Assembly (NCBI RefSeq): GCF_005930475.1
Contig: NZ_SJEW01000030.1
Coordinates: forward strand, 1 to 54,116
From: Modestobacter altitudinis
GTDB lineage: Bacteria; Actinomycetota; Actinomycetes; Mycobacteriales; Geodermatophilaceae
DNA length: 54,116 bases
Direction: 5' to 3'
Shown one piece after another: positions 18,421 through 28,151 of the stretch. Under the pieces are notes generated by a model. That model was given only the letters and a program-made list of their open reading frames with translations. It had not been told where the DNA came from and did no database searches. The position numbers and the translations under genes are program-made. The first letter of the stretch is position 1; every line of letters starts with the position of its first letter.

Positions 18421-19590
18421 TCAGACTTGGGTTCGGAGCGGGCCGAAGAAGGCGCGAAGATCGGAGATCAGGAGTTCGGGCGTCTCCATGGCCGGGAAGT
18501 GGCCTCCGCGGTCGAACTCCGACCAGTGCGAGATGCGGTCCGTGGGGTCGAAGATGCGACGCACCGTCGTGTCGGCGGCGAAGACGGCGACTCCGGCGGG
18601 CGACTGCCGGACAGGGTTGGTTGCCGGGGACGGGGCGGACGCCATCGCCCGGTATGCCTGCATGCCCTCGTAGGTCGCATGAGCCGACGCCGCAGCCGCG
18701 CGTGTGAACCAGGAGAGCGAGACGTTGGTCAGGAGCTGATCGAGGTCGACCGCCGCGCCGGGCTCGGCGGCCGCTGGGTCGGTCCACTCATGGAACTTCT
18801 CCACGATCCAGGCGAGGTGGCCGACAGGGGAGTCGGTCAGTGCGTACGCCAGCGTCTGCGGGCGGGTCGTCTGCATGTGCAGGTAGCCCAGACCCGACTC
18901 CTGCCACTCGTTGAACCGGATGGCCCGGGCCTGATCGGGCACCGACAACTCGGCGGTGTCCAGTCGCGGGCCGAACGGCATGGCGGCCACGGTGCCGGTC
19001 GCATGGGTGCCGATGACGTGGTCGCGCGCTACGGCGGCGATGACCTCCGCGACGCCGGCACCGACGTCGGTCCCGTGAACGCCGTACCGGTCGTAGCCGA
19101 GGGCGGTCATCAACGCCGCCAGCGCCTGGGCGACGAGGAACAGGTTGCCCCAGCCGGGCTCGAGGGGGGTCGACGCCCCATAGCCGGGCAGCGAGGGGAC
19201 GACCACGTCGAACGCTGCGCCGTCTGGACCAGCCGTCAGCGCCGTGAGGACACGGGTGAACTCCACCGGAGAGCTGGGCCAGCCGTGGACCATGAGCAGC
19301 GGCAGCGCCCCGGGGCGTCCGCTGCGGAGGTGCAGGAAGTGCAGCGGCTGCCCGTCGAGGTTCGTGCGGAACTGCGCGAAGCGGTTCAGCGCCGCCTCCT
19401 GCGCGCGCCAGTCGAAGCCGTCAGCCCAGTAGGTGGCCATCTCCTGGAGGGAGCTCAGCGGCACGCCGCGCTCCCATCCGTCCGGTGACGGCTCGGGCCA
19501 ACGGGCCGCCCGTAGACGACGCCGGAGGTCGAGCAGCTCGGCCTCGTGGACCTCGATCACGTAGGGGTCGATGGTGTGGATGGTGAACAT
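18421..19590 (-). CDS. Epoxide hydrolase (EHN-domain alpha/beta hydrolase)
   Basis: A 389-residue microsomal-type epoxide hydrolase. The N-terminal EHN domain (residues 5-110) includes LRAARWP and SLQEMATYWADGFDWRAQEAALN. The hydrolase domain carries the HGWPSS oxyanion motif, nucleophile Asp in HGTDVGAG, and the final His in GGHFPAMETP. It adds water to epoxides to give vicinal diols in the cytoplasm. ATG 19590 is the start where EHN similarity begins; the frame extends to 19803 without support. It is divergent from a WYL regulator 61 bases away, which probably controls it. Confidence 0.93.
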   Translation of the reverse strand: MFTIHTIDPYVIEVHEAELLDLRRRLRAARWPEPSPDGWERGVPLSSLQEMATYWADGFDWRAQEAALNRFAQFRTNLDGQPLHFLHLRSGRPGALPLLMVHGWPSSPVEFTRVLTALTAGPDGAAFDVVVPSLPGYGASTPLEPGWGNLFLVAQALAALMTALGYDRYGVHGTDVGAGVAEVIAAVARDHVIGTHATGTVAAMPFGPRLDTAELSVPDQARAIRFNEWQESGLGYLHMQTTRPQTLAYALTDSPVGHLAWIVEKFHEWTDPAAAEPGAAVDLDQLLTNVSLSWFTRAAAASAHATYEGMQAYRAMASAPSPATNPVRQSPAGVAVFAADTTVRRIFDPTDRISHWSEFDRGGHFPAMETPELLISDLRAFFGPLRTQV

Positions 19591-19651
19591 GACCGAAACG
19601 TAGGAGGCATTGCGGAAGGGATCGCTCCTCAATTCGGCATGATGTTCGCCC

Positions 19652-20620
19652 ATGTCGACGTCCGCGCGCCTGCTCCGGATGCTGGCGTTGCTGCAGGCTC
19701 GTCGTGACTGGACCGGTGCGGACCTCGCCGAGCGGCTGGAGGTGACTCCCCGGACCGTGCGGCAGGACATCAGTCGGTTGCGAGAACTGGGGTATCCGGT
19801 CACCAGCCGCCCCGGTGTCGCCGGTGGCTACCGCGTGGCTCCCGGATCTGTGGTCCCCCCTCTCCTGCTCGACGACGACGAGGCCGTAGCGGTTGCCCTG
19901 GGACTACGGCTGGCGGCAGGAGACGGCAACGGGCCCATCGCTGAATCCGCGCTCGCCGCGCTGGTCAAGCTGGAGCGGTTGCTGCCCTCCCGACTTCGGC
20001 CCAGCGTGCGCGCCGTGGGCACGGCCGTGGTCTCCGGAACGAGCAGCTCCCCCGTGGCAGTCGATCACCTGCTGATCCTGGCCGACGCCGTGAACGACCA
20101 ACGACAGCTCCACGTGGACTACACCTCCCACGACGGGAACCGGGCTGAGCGGACGGTGGAACCGCAGCGACTCGTCCACTGGGGGTCCCGCTGGTACCTG
20201 CTCGCCTGGGACGTCGACCGCAGCGACTGGCGAACGCTCAGGGTCGACCGGGTCGTGCCTCGCCTACCGCTCGGTCGGCGATTCACAGCGCGGGAGGATC
20301 CGGCGGGCGGCGCCGCGGCTCACGTCCGACGCGGCGTCGCCGTCGCGCCCTGGCGGGTTCGGGCGACAGTGCGCGTGGCGGCGTCCGCGGAGCACGTCCG
20401 TCGACGAGTCCCCACCGTCGTGACGGTGGAGCCGCTACCACAAGGGTGCTTGGCGCACGTCGGCTCGGACTCGCCTGCCGAGCTGGCCTGGTGGCTCGGC
20501 GCCCTGGACGCGGACTTCGAGATCGTGGACGCCCCAGAGGTGGCGCAGGCATGCGACCGGCTGGCCTCCCGTTACCGGAAGGGCGCCGGCACTGCCCCGC
20601 CCGGCAACGACGCGGGATGA
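19652..20620 (+). CDS. HTH-WYL transcriptional regulator
   Basis: A 322-residue regulator. The N-terminal DeoR-like winged helix (residues 5-60: TGADLAERLEVTPRTVRQDISRLRELGYPV) is followed by a WYL domain (residues 140-220, HVDYTSHDGNRAERTVEPQRLVHWGSRWYLLAWD) and a WCX-type C-terminal segment. WYL domains bind ligands such as nucleotides or signalling molecules. The 61-base divergent spacing from the epoxide hydrolase gene makes that gene the likely target. A small linker ending PGNDAG closes the protein. Confidence 0.92.
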   Translation: MSTSARLLRMLALLQARRDWTGADLAERLEVTPRTVRQDISRLRELGYPVTSRPGVAGGYRVAPGSVVPPLLLDDDEAVAVALGLRLAAGDGNGPIAESALAALVKLERLLPSRLRPSVRAVGTAVVSGTSSSPVAVDHLLILADAVNDQRQLHVDYTSHDGNRAERTVEPQRLVHWGSRWYLLAWDVDRSDWRTLRVDRVVPRLPLGRRFTAREDPAGGAAAHVRRGVAVAPWRVRATVRVAASAEHVRRRVPTVVTVEPLPQGCLAHVGSDSPAELAWWLGALDADFEIVDAPEVAQACDRLASRYRKGAGTAPPGNDAG

Positions 20621-20731
20621 GGGGACTGCCGCTGGTCCGACGAGTGCCCGTCCGTCTCCAGCGGCGAAGGGCTGGCGCGGACCCCACTCACGTTGCGCGA
20701 GGTTCGAGGCCGGCGCTGCCCGGCCCCACCC

Positions 20732-20780
20732 CTGCGCGCTGTGCAGATCACCCGCTCCGGCGGGCCCGTGGCCTCGACGT
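20732..20780 (+). repeat. Quinone oxidoreductase 5' element, copy 6 (5' end only)
   Basis: Starts CTGCGCGCTGTGCAGATCAC in place of ATGCGTGCTG... and fades after GGCGGGCCCGTGG, covering about 16 codons. It is only 290 bases from copy 7, the shortest interval in the array. Confidence 0.7.
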
Positions 20781-21008
20781 GGGACAGGAACAGGCGGCGC
20801 CACAGCAGCTCAGCGATCGAGCGACTGGGTGCCGAGGACGCACAGGAGGCCAGCGCCTCGGCCGACCGGTGCCTGGAGCGACGCGAGCCCGGCCAGCCCG
20901 GCTGGCCACCGGTGTCGCGTCGCGAGCACGCTTGCCGGCGGCCCCGCTCGGGACATGGAGCGGGAGCTCGCGTCGTCAGGCCGGGTAGGAGGTCCCGGGC
21001 CGCGGGCT

Positions 21009-21178
21009 CAGCCTCACCGGCATGCGCGCTGTGCAGATCAGCCGCTTCGGCGGCCCCGAGGTCACGGACGTCGTCGACCTGGCCGACCCCGTCCCCGGGG
21101 AGGGTGAGCAGCTGTTCGACATCTCCTCCAGCGGCGTCAACTTCGCCGACACCCACCACTTCCTGTTCCGAGAGGTAC
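21009..21178 (+). repeat. Quinone oxidoreductase 5' element, copy 7 (open, read-through)
   Basis: ATG 21022 opens a frame that follows the family through ADTHH and then runs on to 21261 because the usual stop is missing (tail-B subfamily: CCGAGAGGTACATCGAC). The -10 position reads CAGCCT. Changes M15T and P21A are present. Confidence 0.9.
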
Positions 21179-21354
21179 ATCGACCAGGCAGTTGGCCACG
21201 CACCCGGCGTCGGCGAACCTGGATGGGGGATCTCCTCGTGAGACGTGCCGGACATCGCTGAGGCGCCGCGCGGTCGATGCTGCCCAGGTGCGTGACGACG
21301 CAGTGCGGCCCGCACCCACGGGGGTGCAGGCCGCACAGATCGACCCCGTCCCGC

Positions 21355-23028
21355 CTATGCCGCAGGCGTCCTCGCGAACCGCACCCGGTCGGTGAACTCG
21401 ATCTCTGCCACGGAACCCTGGGCGCCGGTGGCGACGCCGATGACCCCGGTGGACCCGTCCGGGGCGAGCCGCGGGACGTCGCCGGTCATGAGGCTGATCC
21501 GAACTCGGTGCCCCTCGGCGAAGCGCCAGTGCGCCGGCTGGGTCTCGATGACGAACGTCGTCTCCTCGCCCGGGGCCACCGGGACGCTCTGCTCGTGCCC
21601 GAACCGATGACTGGCGCGGAGCCAGCCGGCGGCGACCTCGGTGACCTGGCCGTCCGGGCCCACGTCCATCACCTTGGCGACCAGGTTGCCGTCGCTGTTG
21701 GGCAACGTCGCCTTCAGGGTGACCTCGGCCTGGCCTGCCAGCACGGCGTCGTGCAGCAACGGGCCGGACGTGAACGTCAGCCGGCCCTCGTCCGCCGCGG
21801 CGTTGTCGGCCGACGGGTCCGTCGGCCGCGGGCAACCGACCAGGCAGGTGGTGGCCGGACCGTCGTCCGGGTCGATCCTGAGGTCCAGGGTGCCCGGCTT
21901 GCCGGGCCGCCGGTCCAGCTCCCGATCGGTTTCGAGAGCCAGCATCGTGCCCTCCCCGTCCGCCGGCCAGTCGTCCAGTTCGACCCAGCGGCCCCCGGCG
22001 CCCTCGACCTCGTAACTGGTCACGGCCGCAGACGGCAAAGGTGCATCGGGGTCTCCGCCCAGCCAGTGGTCGAACCAGGCGAGAGTGGCGCCGATGGGCA
22101 TGGGCTCGGTCACCTGCTCCCAAGGGTCCGCGTGGGTCCAGGGCCCCATGACCAGGCGGACGTCGTCGTTCCCGGCATCACGCAGGCCCTCGTAGTTCCC
22201 GATGGCGCCGGCGCGGAAGACGTCGGACCACCCGCCGGTGAGCAGGACCGGCACCTCGATGTCTCCGTGCTTGTTGGCTACGTTCTGGACGTCCCAGTAC
22301 TCGTCGTAGGTCGGGTGAGCCGCGAAGGCGTCGAGTTGCCGCTGGTCGAAGGTCGGGTCCGCCACCGCGGGGCTGCCCACCCAGAGCCAGTCCGCGTCGG
22401 CACGCGCTCCGCCCGGGTAGAAGATCTCGGCGTAGTTCTCCATGGGCGAGACGTTGGGCGCGATCGCCGCCAGGTGCGGCGGTTGTTCTGCCGCGATCTC
22501 GAGAGTCGTCTGCCCGCCGTAACTCGTGCCGGACGCGCCCACCTTCTCCGTGGAGTACGGCTGGTCGGCCAGCCACTCCACCGCATCGTGGCCGTCCCTC
22601 CCCTGGATCGGCCACCGGGCCTCGAAGCCCGGCGCCGGAGAGATTCCGGTGCCGCGGACGTCACAGGACATCACGTTGTAGCCACGCTGACTGAAGTACG
22701 TGGCGAACGCACCCTCCGCCTCCTCCACGGCCATGCCGTACGGCGTGTAGCTCCGGAAGATCCCGGGGAACTCACCGGCGGCCGGCTCGCCGTCCACCGC
22801 GGGGCGGGCGATGGTGCACCCGAGTTCGAAACCGTCGCGCATGGGCACGTGGAGCCGTTCCACGTACGTGCCGTAGGCGGCCGACCGGTCGTAGTCGAAC
22901 CAGTCGGGCTGGCCCGCCAGCGGTGGGTGCGCGGGGTGGGCGGCTGCTGGTGGAGCCAGCACCCCCACCGCGACCGCGCCGGTGATGGTGCCGATCACGC
23001 CGAGACGGCGGATCTGTCTGCCGAGCAC
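21355..23028 (-). CDS. Secreted CocE/NonD-family (X-Pro dipeptidyl-peptidase-like) hydrolase
   Basis: A 557-residue exported hydrolase with an N-terminal signal peptide ending near PPAAAHP. The S15/CocE catalytic domain has RDGFELGCTIARP, SCDVRGTGIS, the nucleophile elbow GTSYGG, an acid in TGGWSDVF and the histidine in GPWTHADP. A C-terminal jelly-roll domain (PDD-type, from about residue 330) follows. The family cleaves Xaa-Pro peptides or acyl esters such as cocaine. The GTG start has GGAGG four bases upstream. It is preceded by another secreted hydrolase on the same strand and separated from it by a strong hairpin. Confidence 0.92.
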   Translation of the reverse strand: MLGRQIRRLGVIGTITGAVAVGVLAPPAAAHPAHPPLAGQPDWFDYDRSAAYGTYVERLHVPMRDGFELGCTIARPAVDGEPAAGEFPGIFRSYTPYGMAVEEAEGAFATYFSQRGYNVMSCDVRGTGISPAPGFEARWPIQGRDGHDAVEWLADQPYSTEKVGASGTSYGGQTTLEIAAEQPPHLAAIAPNVSPMENYAEIFYPGGARADADWLWVGSPAVADPTFDQRQLDAFAAHPTYDEYWDVQNVANKHGDIEVPVLLTGGWSDVFRAGAIGNYEGLRDAGNDDVRLVMGPWTHADPWEQVTEPMPIGATLAWFDHWLGGDPDAPLPSAAVTSYEVEGAGGRWVELDDWPADGEGTMLALETDRELDRRPGKPGTLDLRIDPDDGPATTCLVGCPRPTDPSADNAAADEGRLTFTSGPLLHDAVLAGQAEVTLKATLPNSDGNLVAKVMDVGPDGQVTEVAAGWLRASHRFGHEQSVPVAPGEETTFVIETQPAHWRFAEGHRVRISLMTGDVPRLAPDGSTGVIGVATGAQGSVAEIEFTDRVRFARTPAA

Positions 23029-23086
23029 GCTTCCTCCACGGGGAACGGGACGGGAAATGGGACGACGTCGAGCGACGCCGGCTGAG

Positions 23087-23127
23087 CCGGCCCGGGCCGG
23101 GCACGGCTGGTGCCCGGCCCGGGCCGG
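23087..23127 (-). terminator. Strong hairpin between two secreted-hydrolase genes
   Basis: CCGGCCCGGGCCGGGCAC, a five-base loop, then its perfect complement: an 18-bp uninterrupted stem. It lies 14 bases past the stop of the gene at 23141-24538. There is no U-run, as is usual in very GC-rich actinobacteria. It could also attenuate read-through into the downstream gene. Confidence 0.8.
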
Positions 23128-23140
23128 ACTGCGGTCGAGA

Positions 23141-24538
23141 TCAGAAGCGCGGTCCGCCGAGCAGGCCGCCGCGGTCGCCGAGCCACTCGGCCGGTCGGTA
23201 GTCCGGCAGGATCTCCGACTCGCCCAGGCCGAGTTCCTCGGCTGCGGCGTCCAGCTCTCGGGGGTTGGCCACGGATGCCCAGTGACCGGTGGCGACCCGC
23301 TCGTCGAGGGCCTCGACGGAGGCGACCAGCTCCGCTGCGGTGAACCGGCAGTGGCCCAGCCGGTTCACGAAGGCCTGGCGCAGCAGCCTCTTCGCGCCCG
23401 CCTGCCGCACGGTCTCCGCGTACTCCTCCTCGACCTGCACCGGCGCCAGGACATCGTGCGTGGTGTGCAGGCTGAGGACCGGCACCTGCAGGTCGCCGGT
23501 GAGCTCGGACGTGGCGTAGGCGGTCTGCAGCGCGGCCTCGTCGGCGGTCACCGACGCGGTCCCGGTGAGGCGGTCGAGATCGGCGTCGAGGTCGAGCCCG
23601 GCTGCGCGGTACAGCGCCTCGACCTGCGCGCGCTCGTCGGCGTGCCGCAGCAGCGCCCGGTAGTCGACGCCGGCGTTCCAGGAAGGATTGCCACCGACCG
23701 TGTTCTCGATGTCGACCCGGGCCGGGTAGGTGAAGCCGAGCCCGACGGTGAACTGGGCGACCTGTGCATCGACCTGAGCCTGGTAGTCCTCCGGATCCGG
23801 TTGGGCCTGACCCTCGGCCCAGCGGGGCAGGTGGTACAGCGCGGCGGCGAGCGCGATCCGTGCCCGGCCCTCGGGATCGTCCTGCGCGGCCACGACGGCG
23901 TCGGTGAGCGTGCTCGCCGTGGCGTTGACGGCGGCGAAGTCACCCCCGTAGTCGGCCAGCCGGACGTCCGTGCCCTCGGGCACGAGCAGCTGGGCGATCG
24001 CGTGGGCACCGTCGAGCTGGTAGTTGAGCAGGTCGACGCCGCCGTGCATCAGCCCACAGGTGGGCAGCGCCCCGTCGATCGGCGCGCCCGGGAGCTCGGC
24101 CAGCTGCCCGGTCACCAAGCCACCCATGGAGGTCCCGACGGCGAGCACCCGAGACGGCTGTCCGACTTCCGCGCCGAACGCGTCCAAGGTCTGCAGCTGG
24201 TCCTCAGCGGCGGTGTCCAGCGTCCAGCCGCTGCGCTCGAAGGAGGAGCCGACCAGGGCGTACCCACGGTCCAGCAAGGCCTGTCGGGTCTCGTCGTCCG
24301 GAGCGTTCGCGGCGCTGTGCGGGATGGGGAGGAAGCTCGGCCGGTAGCCGTGGCTGTACAGGAGCACGGTGCCGTCCCAGTCGGCGGGGACATCGGCAAC
24401 CCACGCGGTGGCCCCCTCGTCGACCGTTCCCTCGACGTGCCGCGGGCCCGAGGGCCCTTCGGCGGCGGCGGGTGAGGCGGCGACGATCGAGAAGGCCAGG
24501 GCGCACGCCAGGCCGGAAGCGAGGGATCGGGGGGACAT
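23141..24538 (-). CDS. Secreted alpha/beta hydrolase
   Basis: A 465-residue exported protein with signal peptide SLASGLACALAFSIVAASPAAAEGP. The hydrolase fold is indicated by TVLLYSHGYRP (oxyanion region), the nucleophile elbow GTSMGG near residue 145, an acid after VLSLHTTHD and a late histidine in RLGHCRF. The family is an uncharacterised secreted esterase/peptidase-like group of actinobacteria, and I cannot name a substrate. ATG 24538 is preferred because GAGG lies six bases upstream; ATG 24544 and GTG 24550 are possible. A clear promoter lies at 24574-24602. Confidence 0.82.
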   Translation of the reverse strand: MSPRSLASGLACALAFSIVAASPAAAEGPSGPRHVEGTVDEGATAWVADVPADWDGTVLLYSHGYRPSFLPIPHSAANAPDDETRQALLDRGYALVGSSFERSGWTLDTAAEDQLQTLDAFGAEVGQPSRVLAVGTSMGGLVTGQLAELPGAPIDGALPTCGLMHGGVDLLNYQLDGAHAIAQLLVPEGTDVRLADYGGDFAAVNATASTLTDAVVAAQDDPEGRARIALAAALYHLPRWAEGQAQPDPEDYQAQVDAQVAQFTVGLGFTYPARVDIENTVGGNPSWNAGVDYRALLRHADERAQVEALYRAAGLDLDADLDRLTGTASVTADEAALQTAYATSELTGDLQVPVLSLHTTHDVLAPVQVEEEYAETVRQAGAKRLLRQAFVNRLGHCRFTAAELVASVEALDERVATGHWASVANPRELDAAAEELGLGESEILPDYRPAEWLGDRGGLLGGPRF

Positions 24539-24573
24539 CAGCATCCTCACGGACGGGACTCGGGACGTCGGTG

Positions 24574-24602
24574 ACGCTAGGCCGATGCCAGACGAGCGTC
24601 AA
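24574..24602 (-). promoter_or_regulatory. Sigma-70-type promoter of the secreted hydrolase gene
   Basis: On the minus strand, TTGACG (24597-24602), a 17-base spacer and TAGCGT (24574-24579), followed by the gene start about 30 bases downstream. Confidence 0.6.
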
Positions 24603-24645
24603 CGAAATGCCGAGCGTTTTTGTGAGCCACGACACTGACGTCATG

Positions 24646-25473
24646 TCAACGCTTGGCTCGTGCGTCCCTCACCAAGTCCGCGAAGGCGTCCAGCGCCGGC
24701 GCTTCCAGGGCCGCGAAGGCAGTGCGGTAGACGACCGCCGACCGGCGGCCGGGCCAGTCCTCACCCAGGTGACGCTCCGGTAGCACCGGGTCGAGTCGGA
24801 GCAGGCGGATCCAGTGGGCACCGAGGAGGGTGAACAGGGCCAGCGGGTCCCTGTCCCGGGGAAGGGACCGCTCCCAGCGGCGGAGGAACTCCTCGTGTTC
24901 CCAGCGCAGGGCGTCCAGATCCCAGGCCCGCCGGACGAACCGGGCGACGTCCGTGCCCGGTGCAGGAGAGGCGACGAAACCGTCGATCTGCAGGCCCTCG
25001 ACCTCGGCGCCCACGCTGATGATCGAGTCGAGATCGACGCGGCCCGGCGCAACCCACAACCCGTCGCGCAGGCAGCCGAAGCGGGCCCAGGTCAGCCGGG
25101 ACCGCAGCCGGTTCCGGATGTCCCGCCGCGTCTCCGGCAGGGAGAAGCTCAGCAGCGTCCAGTCATCACTCAGCTGGTGGAACGGTTCCGGCGCCCGTAC
25201 CCGCTCCCGCCCCTCCTGCAAGAGCCTCCGCGACCGCTGGGTCAGGCCGTAGCTGGCTACTCTCCCGCCCTGGTGGCGGGTCAGCAGACCGCGCTCAGTC
25301 AGCCGGGTCAACACCGACCTGGTGGCGTCGTCGCTGACTCCGAGAGACCTGAGCACGTCGAGGAAGACCCTCGTGGGGAGGGGATCCTCGTACCTGTCGA
25401 GGATGAGTGCGCCTCCCAGCGCCAACAGGAATTCCTGCGGCTTGAAGCCCACCGCGGCGGCGCGGTCTGTCAT
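24646..25473 (-). CDS. PaaX-family transcriptional regulator
   Basis: A 275-residue regulator of the PaaX (phenylacetic acid repressor) family. The N-terminal winged helix (LPTRVFLDVLRSLGVSDDATRSVLTRLTERGLL) is followed by the PaaX central and C-terminal domains, with the family segments WTLLSFSLPETRRDIRNRLRSRLTWARFGCLRDGLWVAP and ALFTLLGAHWIRLLRLDPVLPERHLGEDWPG. In other bacteria PaaX binds phenylacetyl-CoA. No paa genes are here, so the target may be the adjacent secreted hydrolase. AGGAGG lies five bases before ATG 25473. Confidence 0.9.
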   Translation of the reverse strand: MTDRAAAVGFKPQEFLLALGGALILDRYEDPLPTRVFLDVLRSLGVSDDATRSVLTRLTERGLLTRHQGGRVASYGLTQRSRRLLQEGRERVRAPEPFHQLSDDWTLLSFSLPETRRDIRNRLRSRLTWARFGCLRDGLWVAPGRVDLDSIISVGAEVEGLQIDGFVASPAPGTDVARFVRRAWDLDALRWEHEEFLRRWERSLPRDRDPLALFTLLGAHWIRLLRLDPVLPERHLGEDWPGRRSAVVYRTAFAALEAPALDAFADLVRDARAKR

Positions 25474-25891
25474 CTGCCCTCCTGAGCCGGCCCGGCGCAC
25501 CCATGCCGCCAGCCGCCGGGACTGTCCTCTCCGGTGGAGGTCTACGCCGGCACCCACCACCTCGATCACCTCACCGGCGCCACCGCGCGTCTGCTCGGTC
25601 GCTCAGCGCCGCTGGCACCAGCCAGCGGCTGGTGGGGCCCTCACACTGCCAGGTCCGTCGAGCAACCCCTACGGCAGTCCGACCCTGTCCGTTCATGGGG
25701 CCCTGGACCGTCGAGCGCAGCGGCAGGTCGTCCGAGTCCCGCCCCAGGCCCAGGCCGCCCGCCCGGGAGCCCGATGCCGTGGGGACGTCGCATCGCTCAG
25801 TCGGACCGGGCCTGTGAGCTCGTCAGCACGTGAGCGACATCGAGGAGAAGCGAGCCTGACCCAGCTCCAGATGCCCGTTTGGTGAAGCTCC
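25474..25891. other. Gene-poor region before repeat copy 8
   Basis: Open frames here have no recognisable protein pattern, and no RNA, palindrome or hairpin was noticed. Confidence 0.4.
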
Positions 25892-26072
25892 TGGCCTGAT
25901 CTTCATGCGTGCAGTGCAGATCACCCGCTTCGGCGGCCCCGAGGTCATGGACGTCGTCGACCTGTCCGATCCCACCCCCGGGGACGGCGAGCAGCTGTTC
26001 GACGTCTCCTCGTCCGGCGTCGACTTCGCGGACACCCACCAGCGGCTGTCGGCCAACTGACCTCAGCGGGTG
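25892..26072 (+). repeat. Quinone oxidoreductase 5' element, copy 8 (51-codon ORF intact)
   Basis: ATG 25905 to TGA 26058-26060, 51 residues ending ADTHQRLSAN. It shares with the intact gene a Gln codon (CAG) at residue 46. The -10 position reads TGGCCT. Tail-A subfamily, with CCTCAG after the stop. Confidence 0.92.
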
Positions 26073-26098
26073 GCTGCCGAGCGGCCCGGCCAGATCGG

Positions 26099-26928
26099 TC
26101 AGATCGCCCACACCAGGCGGAGCACTGCGTCGGAGACGACGTCGGGTCGATCGGCGGGGACGAAGTGGCTCGCGCCGTCCACCAGGGTCACCCGCCTGGG
26201 ATGTCCTCGGCCAGTCGCTGCCCGTATGCCGGCTTCATCTGGTGGTCCAGACGCCCCCACACCACCTCGGCCGGAACGTCGAGCCGCGACAGGAACGGTG
26301 CGACGGTCTGGGTGTAGACGGAGTCCAGCGAGCGCAGGTGCGCGGCCAGCTGCCGGGGTGCTCCGGGTCGCGTCCACGGGTACACGAAGTGGTCGATGAA
26401 CGCGCCGGCCCGCTCGTGGTGCGCGAAGAGCGTGCGCAGCGCCGGCCGCAGAGCGGCCCCCAGCGCGGACGGTGGCAGCCGGTCGACCAGCGGCCACACC
26501 GCCTTCATCGTCCGAACGAGGGGCACCGGCCACCCGTCGTAGCAGACGCCGTCCACGACCCCCAGGCCCGCGACCCGTGCGCTGGAGGTCGTGGCGATGA
26601 GCTGGGCCACTCCTCCACCGAGGTCATGACCCACGACGATCGCCCGCTCCAGTCCGAGCACGTCCAGCAGGTCGACCAGCAGGGCCGCCTGGGCAGCGAG
26701 GTCGACGCGATGGCCGTGCGCGTCCATCGAGTCCCCGTAGCCGAGCATGTCCACCGCGATCACCCGCGCGTGGGCCCAGAGCCTGGGGACCACGTCCGCC
26801 CAGAGCCGGTGGTTGGTGGGGATCCCGTGCACCAGGAGCACCGGCGGACCGCTGTCACCCGCCGACCAGACGTTGAGCCGGCGGCCACCGACGTCCACCA
26901 GCTGGGCACTTCCGACGGGCAGCTCCAT
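26099..26928 (-). pseudogene. Alpha/beta hydrolase, frameshifted near its C-terminus
   Basis: Reading from ATG 26928, the first 246 residues form an alpha/beta hydrolase: LLVHGIPTNHRLW, VDMLGYGDS, nucleophile elbow in VVGHDLGGG (Asp at the nucleophile place, as in haloalkane dehalogenases and epoxide hydrolases) and VVWGRLDHQ. The frame then hits a stop at 26188. A different frame continues exactly where needed with RRVTLVDGASHFVPADRPDVV, including the catalytic His, and ends at 26099. One base is missing around 26200. This is either a recent inactivation or a sequencing error; I favour a pseudogene given the other relics nearby. Confidence 0.82.
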
Positions 26929-27089
26929 GCCCGTGGTCCGTGCCCTGTTCGGAACTGGCGAAGCACGCCCCACGCGCCCGGGCCCAGGTTGATCGTCTGC
27001 GAGCCCCGATCGCCGCACCGTGGCCGATGTGTGGTCCGTCGATGAGGTCGAGACGTCCACCCCGGCCGGGCGCAGGCAGTGCCACAGGG

Positions 27090-27881
27090 TCAACGCAGCC
27101 AGTCCACGGCTTCCCGGGCGATGTCGGGCGGCACGGCGTGTGGCCCGGCGAACTCGCGGTACGTCACGTCATACCCGTCGTCGCGCAGTTCGGGCACGAT
27201 CGCCCTGCTGGTCCGGTCGATCGGCAGGACGTCGTCGGCGTCACCGTGGGAGACGAACACCGGCGGACTTCCCCGGCGCGGCGTTCCCGGCGGCACGAAA
27301 CCCGGGGAGAACGCGACGATCCTCCGGAACAGGTCGCCATTGGCCAGGCCCAGGCCGAGCGCGTACGAGGCACCGTCGGAGAACCCGGCGATCACCACCC
27401 GACCCGCATCCACCGCCAAACCGGAGAACACCTGCCTCAGCGCGCGGTCGATCACTGCGGCATCAGCCCCGTAGGCACCGAGGATGGCGTCCCACGTCGT
27501 CTCCCGAGACGCCGGCGCCAGCAGAAGCAGGCCGCGTTCATCCGCCAGAGGCTGCAGCAACGCCAGTCCGGCGGCTGCGTCGCCCCCCGCCCCGTGCAGG
27601 GTCAGGACGAGCGGCGCCGCCGTATCAGGGACGACTGTCGGCGGGACGTACAGGAGCGGATCCCGGTCGGCCTGCAGACCCAGCGGATGCGTGCCGGAGG
27701 TGCGCGGTGGTGCCTCCGAGGACTTGGTCGGCGCTGCTCCCGGACGCGCAGTCAGGAGTGCACCAGCTGAATGCCCTCGCCCGCCGGGGACTCCGTCCGG
27801 AAGCCGGAGACCGCACGCGGCCAGCAGGCCGACGCCCGCCATCTGTCCAGCCGCCACCAGGAACCGTCGGCGCGTGTGCAC
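27090..27881 (-). CDS. Tat-exported lipoprotein esterase, PHB-depolymerase/LpqC-like (copy A)
   Basis: A 263-residue alpha/beta hydrolase. The N-terminus has a twin-arginine motif (TRRRFLV), a hydrophobic core and the lipobox LLAAC with Cys23, suggesting Tat export and lipid anchoring. The catalytic part shows VLTLHGAGGDA, the nucleophile elbow GFSDGASYALG, the acid in VSHGDADDVLP and the histidine in AGPHAVPPDI. The family degrades polyesters or feruloyl/acetyl esters. It is closely similar along its whole length to the gene at 50697-51488, and both lie divergent from a quinone oxidoreductase 5' end. Confidence 0.88.
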   Translation of the reverse strand: MHTRRRFLVAAGQMAGVGLLAACGLRLPDGVPGGRGHSAGALLTARPGAAPTKSSEAPPRTSGTHPLGLQADRDPLLYVPPTVVPDTAAPLVLTLHGAGGDAAAGLALLQPLADERGLLLLAPASRETTWDAILGAYGADAAVIDRALRQVFSGLAVDAGRVVIAGFSDGASYALGLGLANGDLFRRIVAFSPGFVPPGTPRRGSPPVFVSHGDADDVLPIDRTSRAIVPELRDDGYDVTYREFAGPHAVPPDIAREAVDWLR

Positions 27882-28151
27882 GGCGTCCTGTTACCCGGGC
27901 CGACCCGACGGACTCCCGTTGCCGACGCGCTCATCCGTGCATCGAGCGACCCCGACACTCAAGAGCGCGGTGGAGCAACGGGTACGGGGGACCGTTCCCC
28001 GGCACGTGCGATGGGACGCCGAAGTCGAGAACTCCGAAGGGCGGTGATCAGCCAGGCCTGCGAGTGACAGTGGCCGCTGATCGGTCGCCAGCCCCGGAAC
28101 GACGACCGAGGACGGTGACCGTTCCGGCGTTCCCTCTCCAGGACCGCGCCC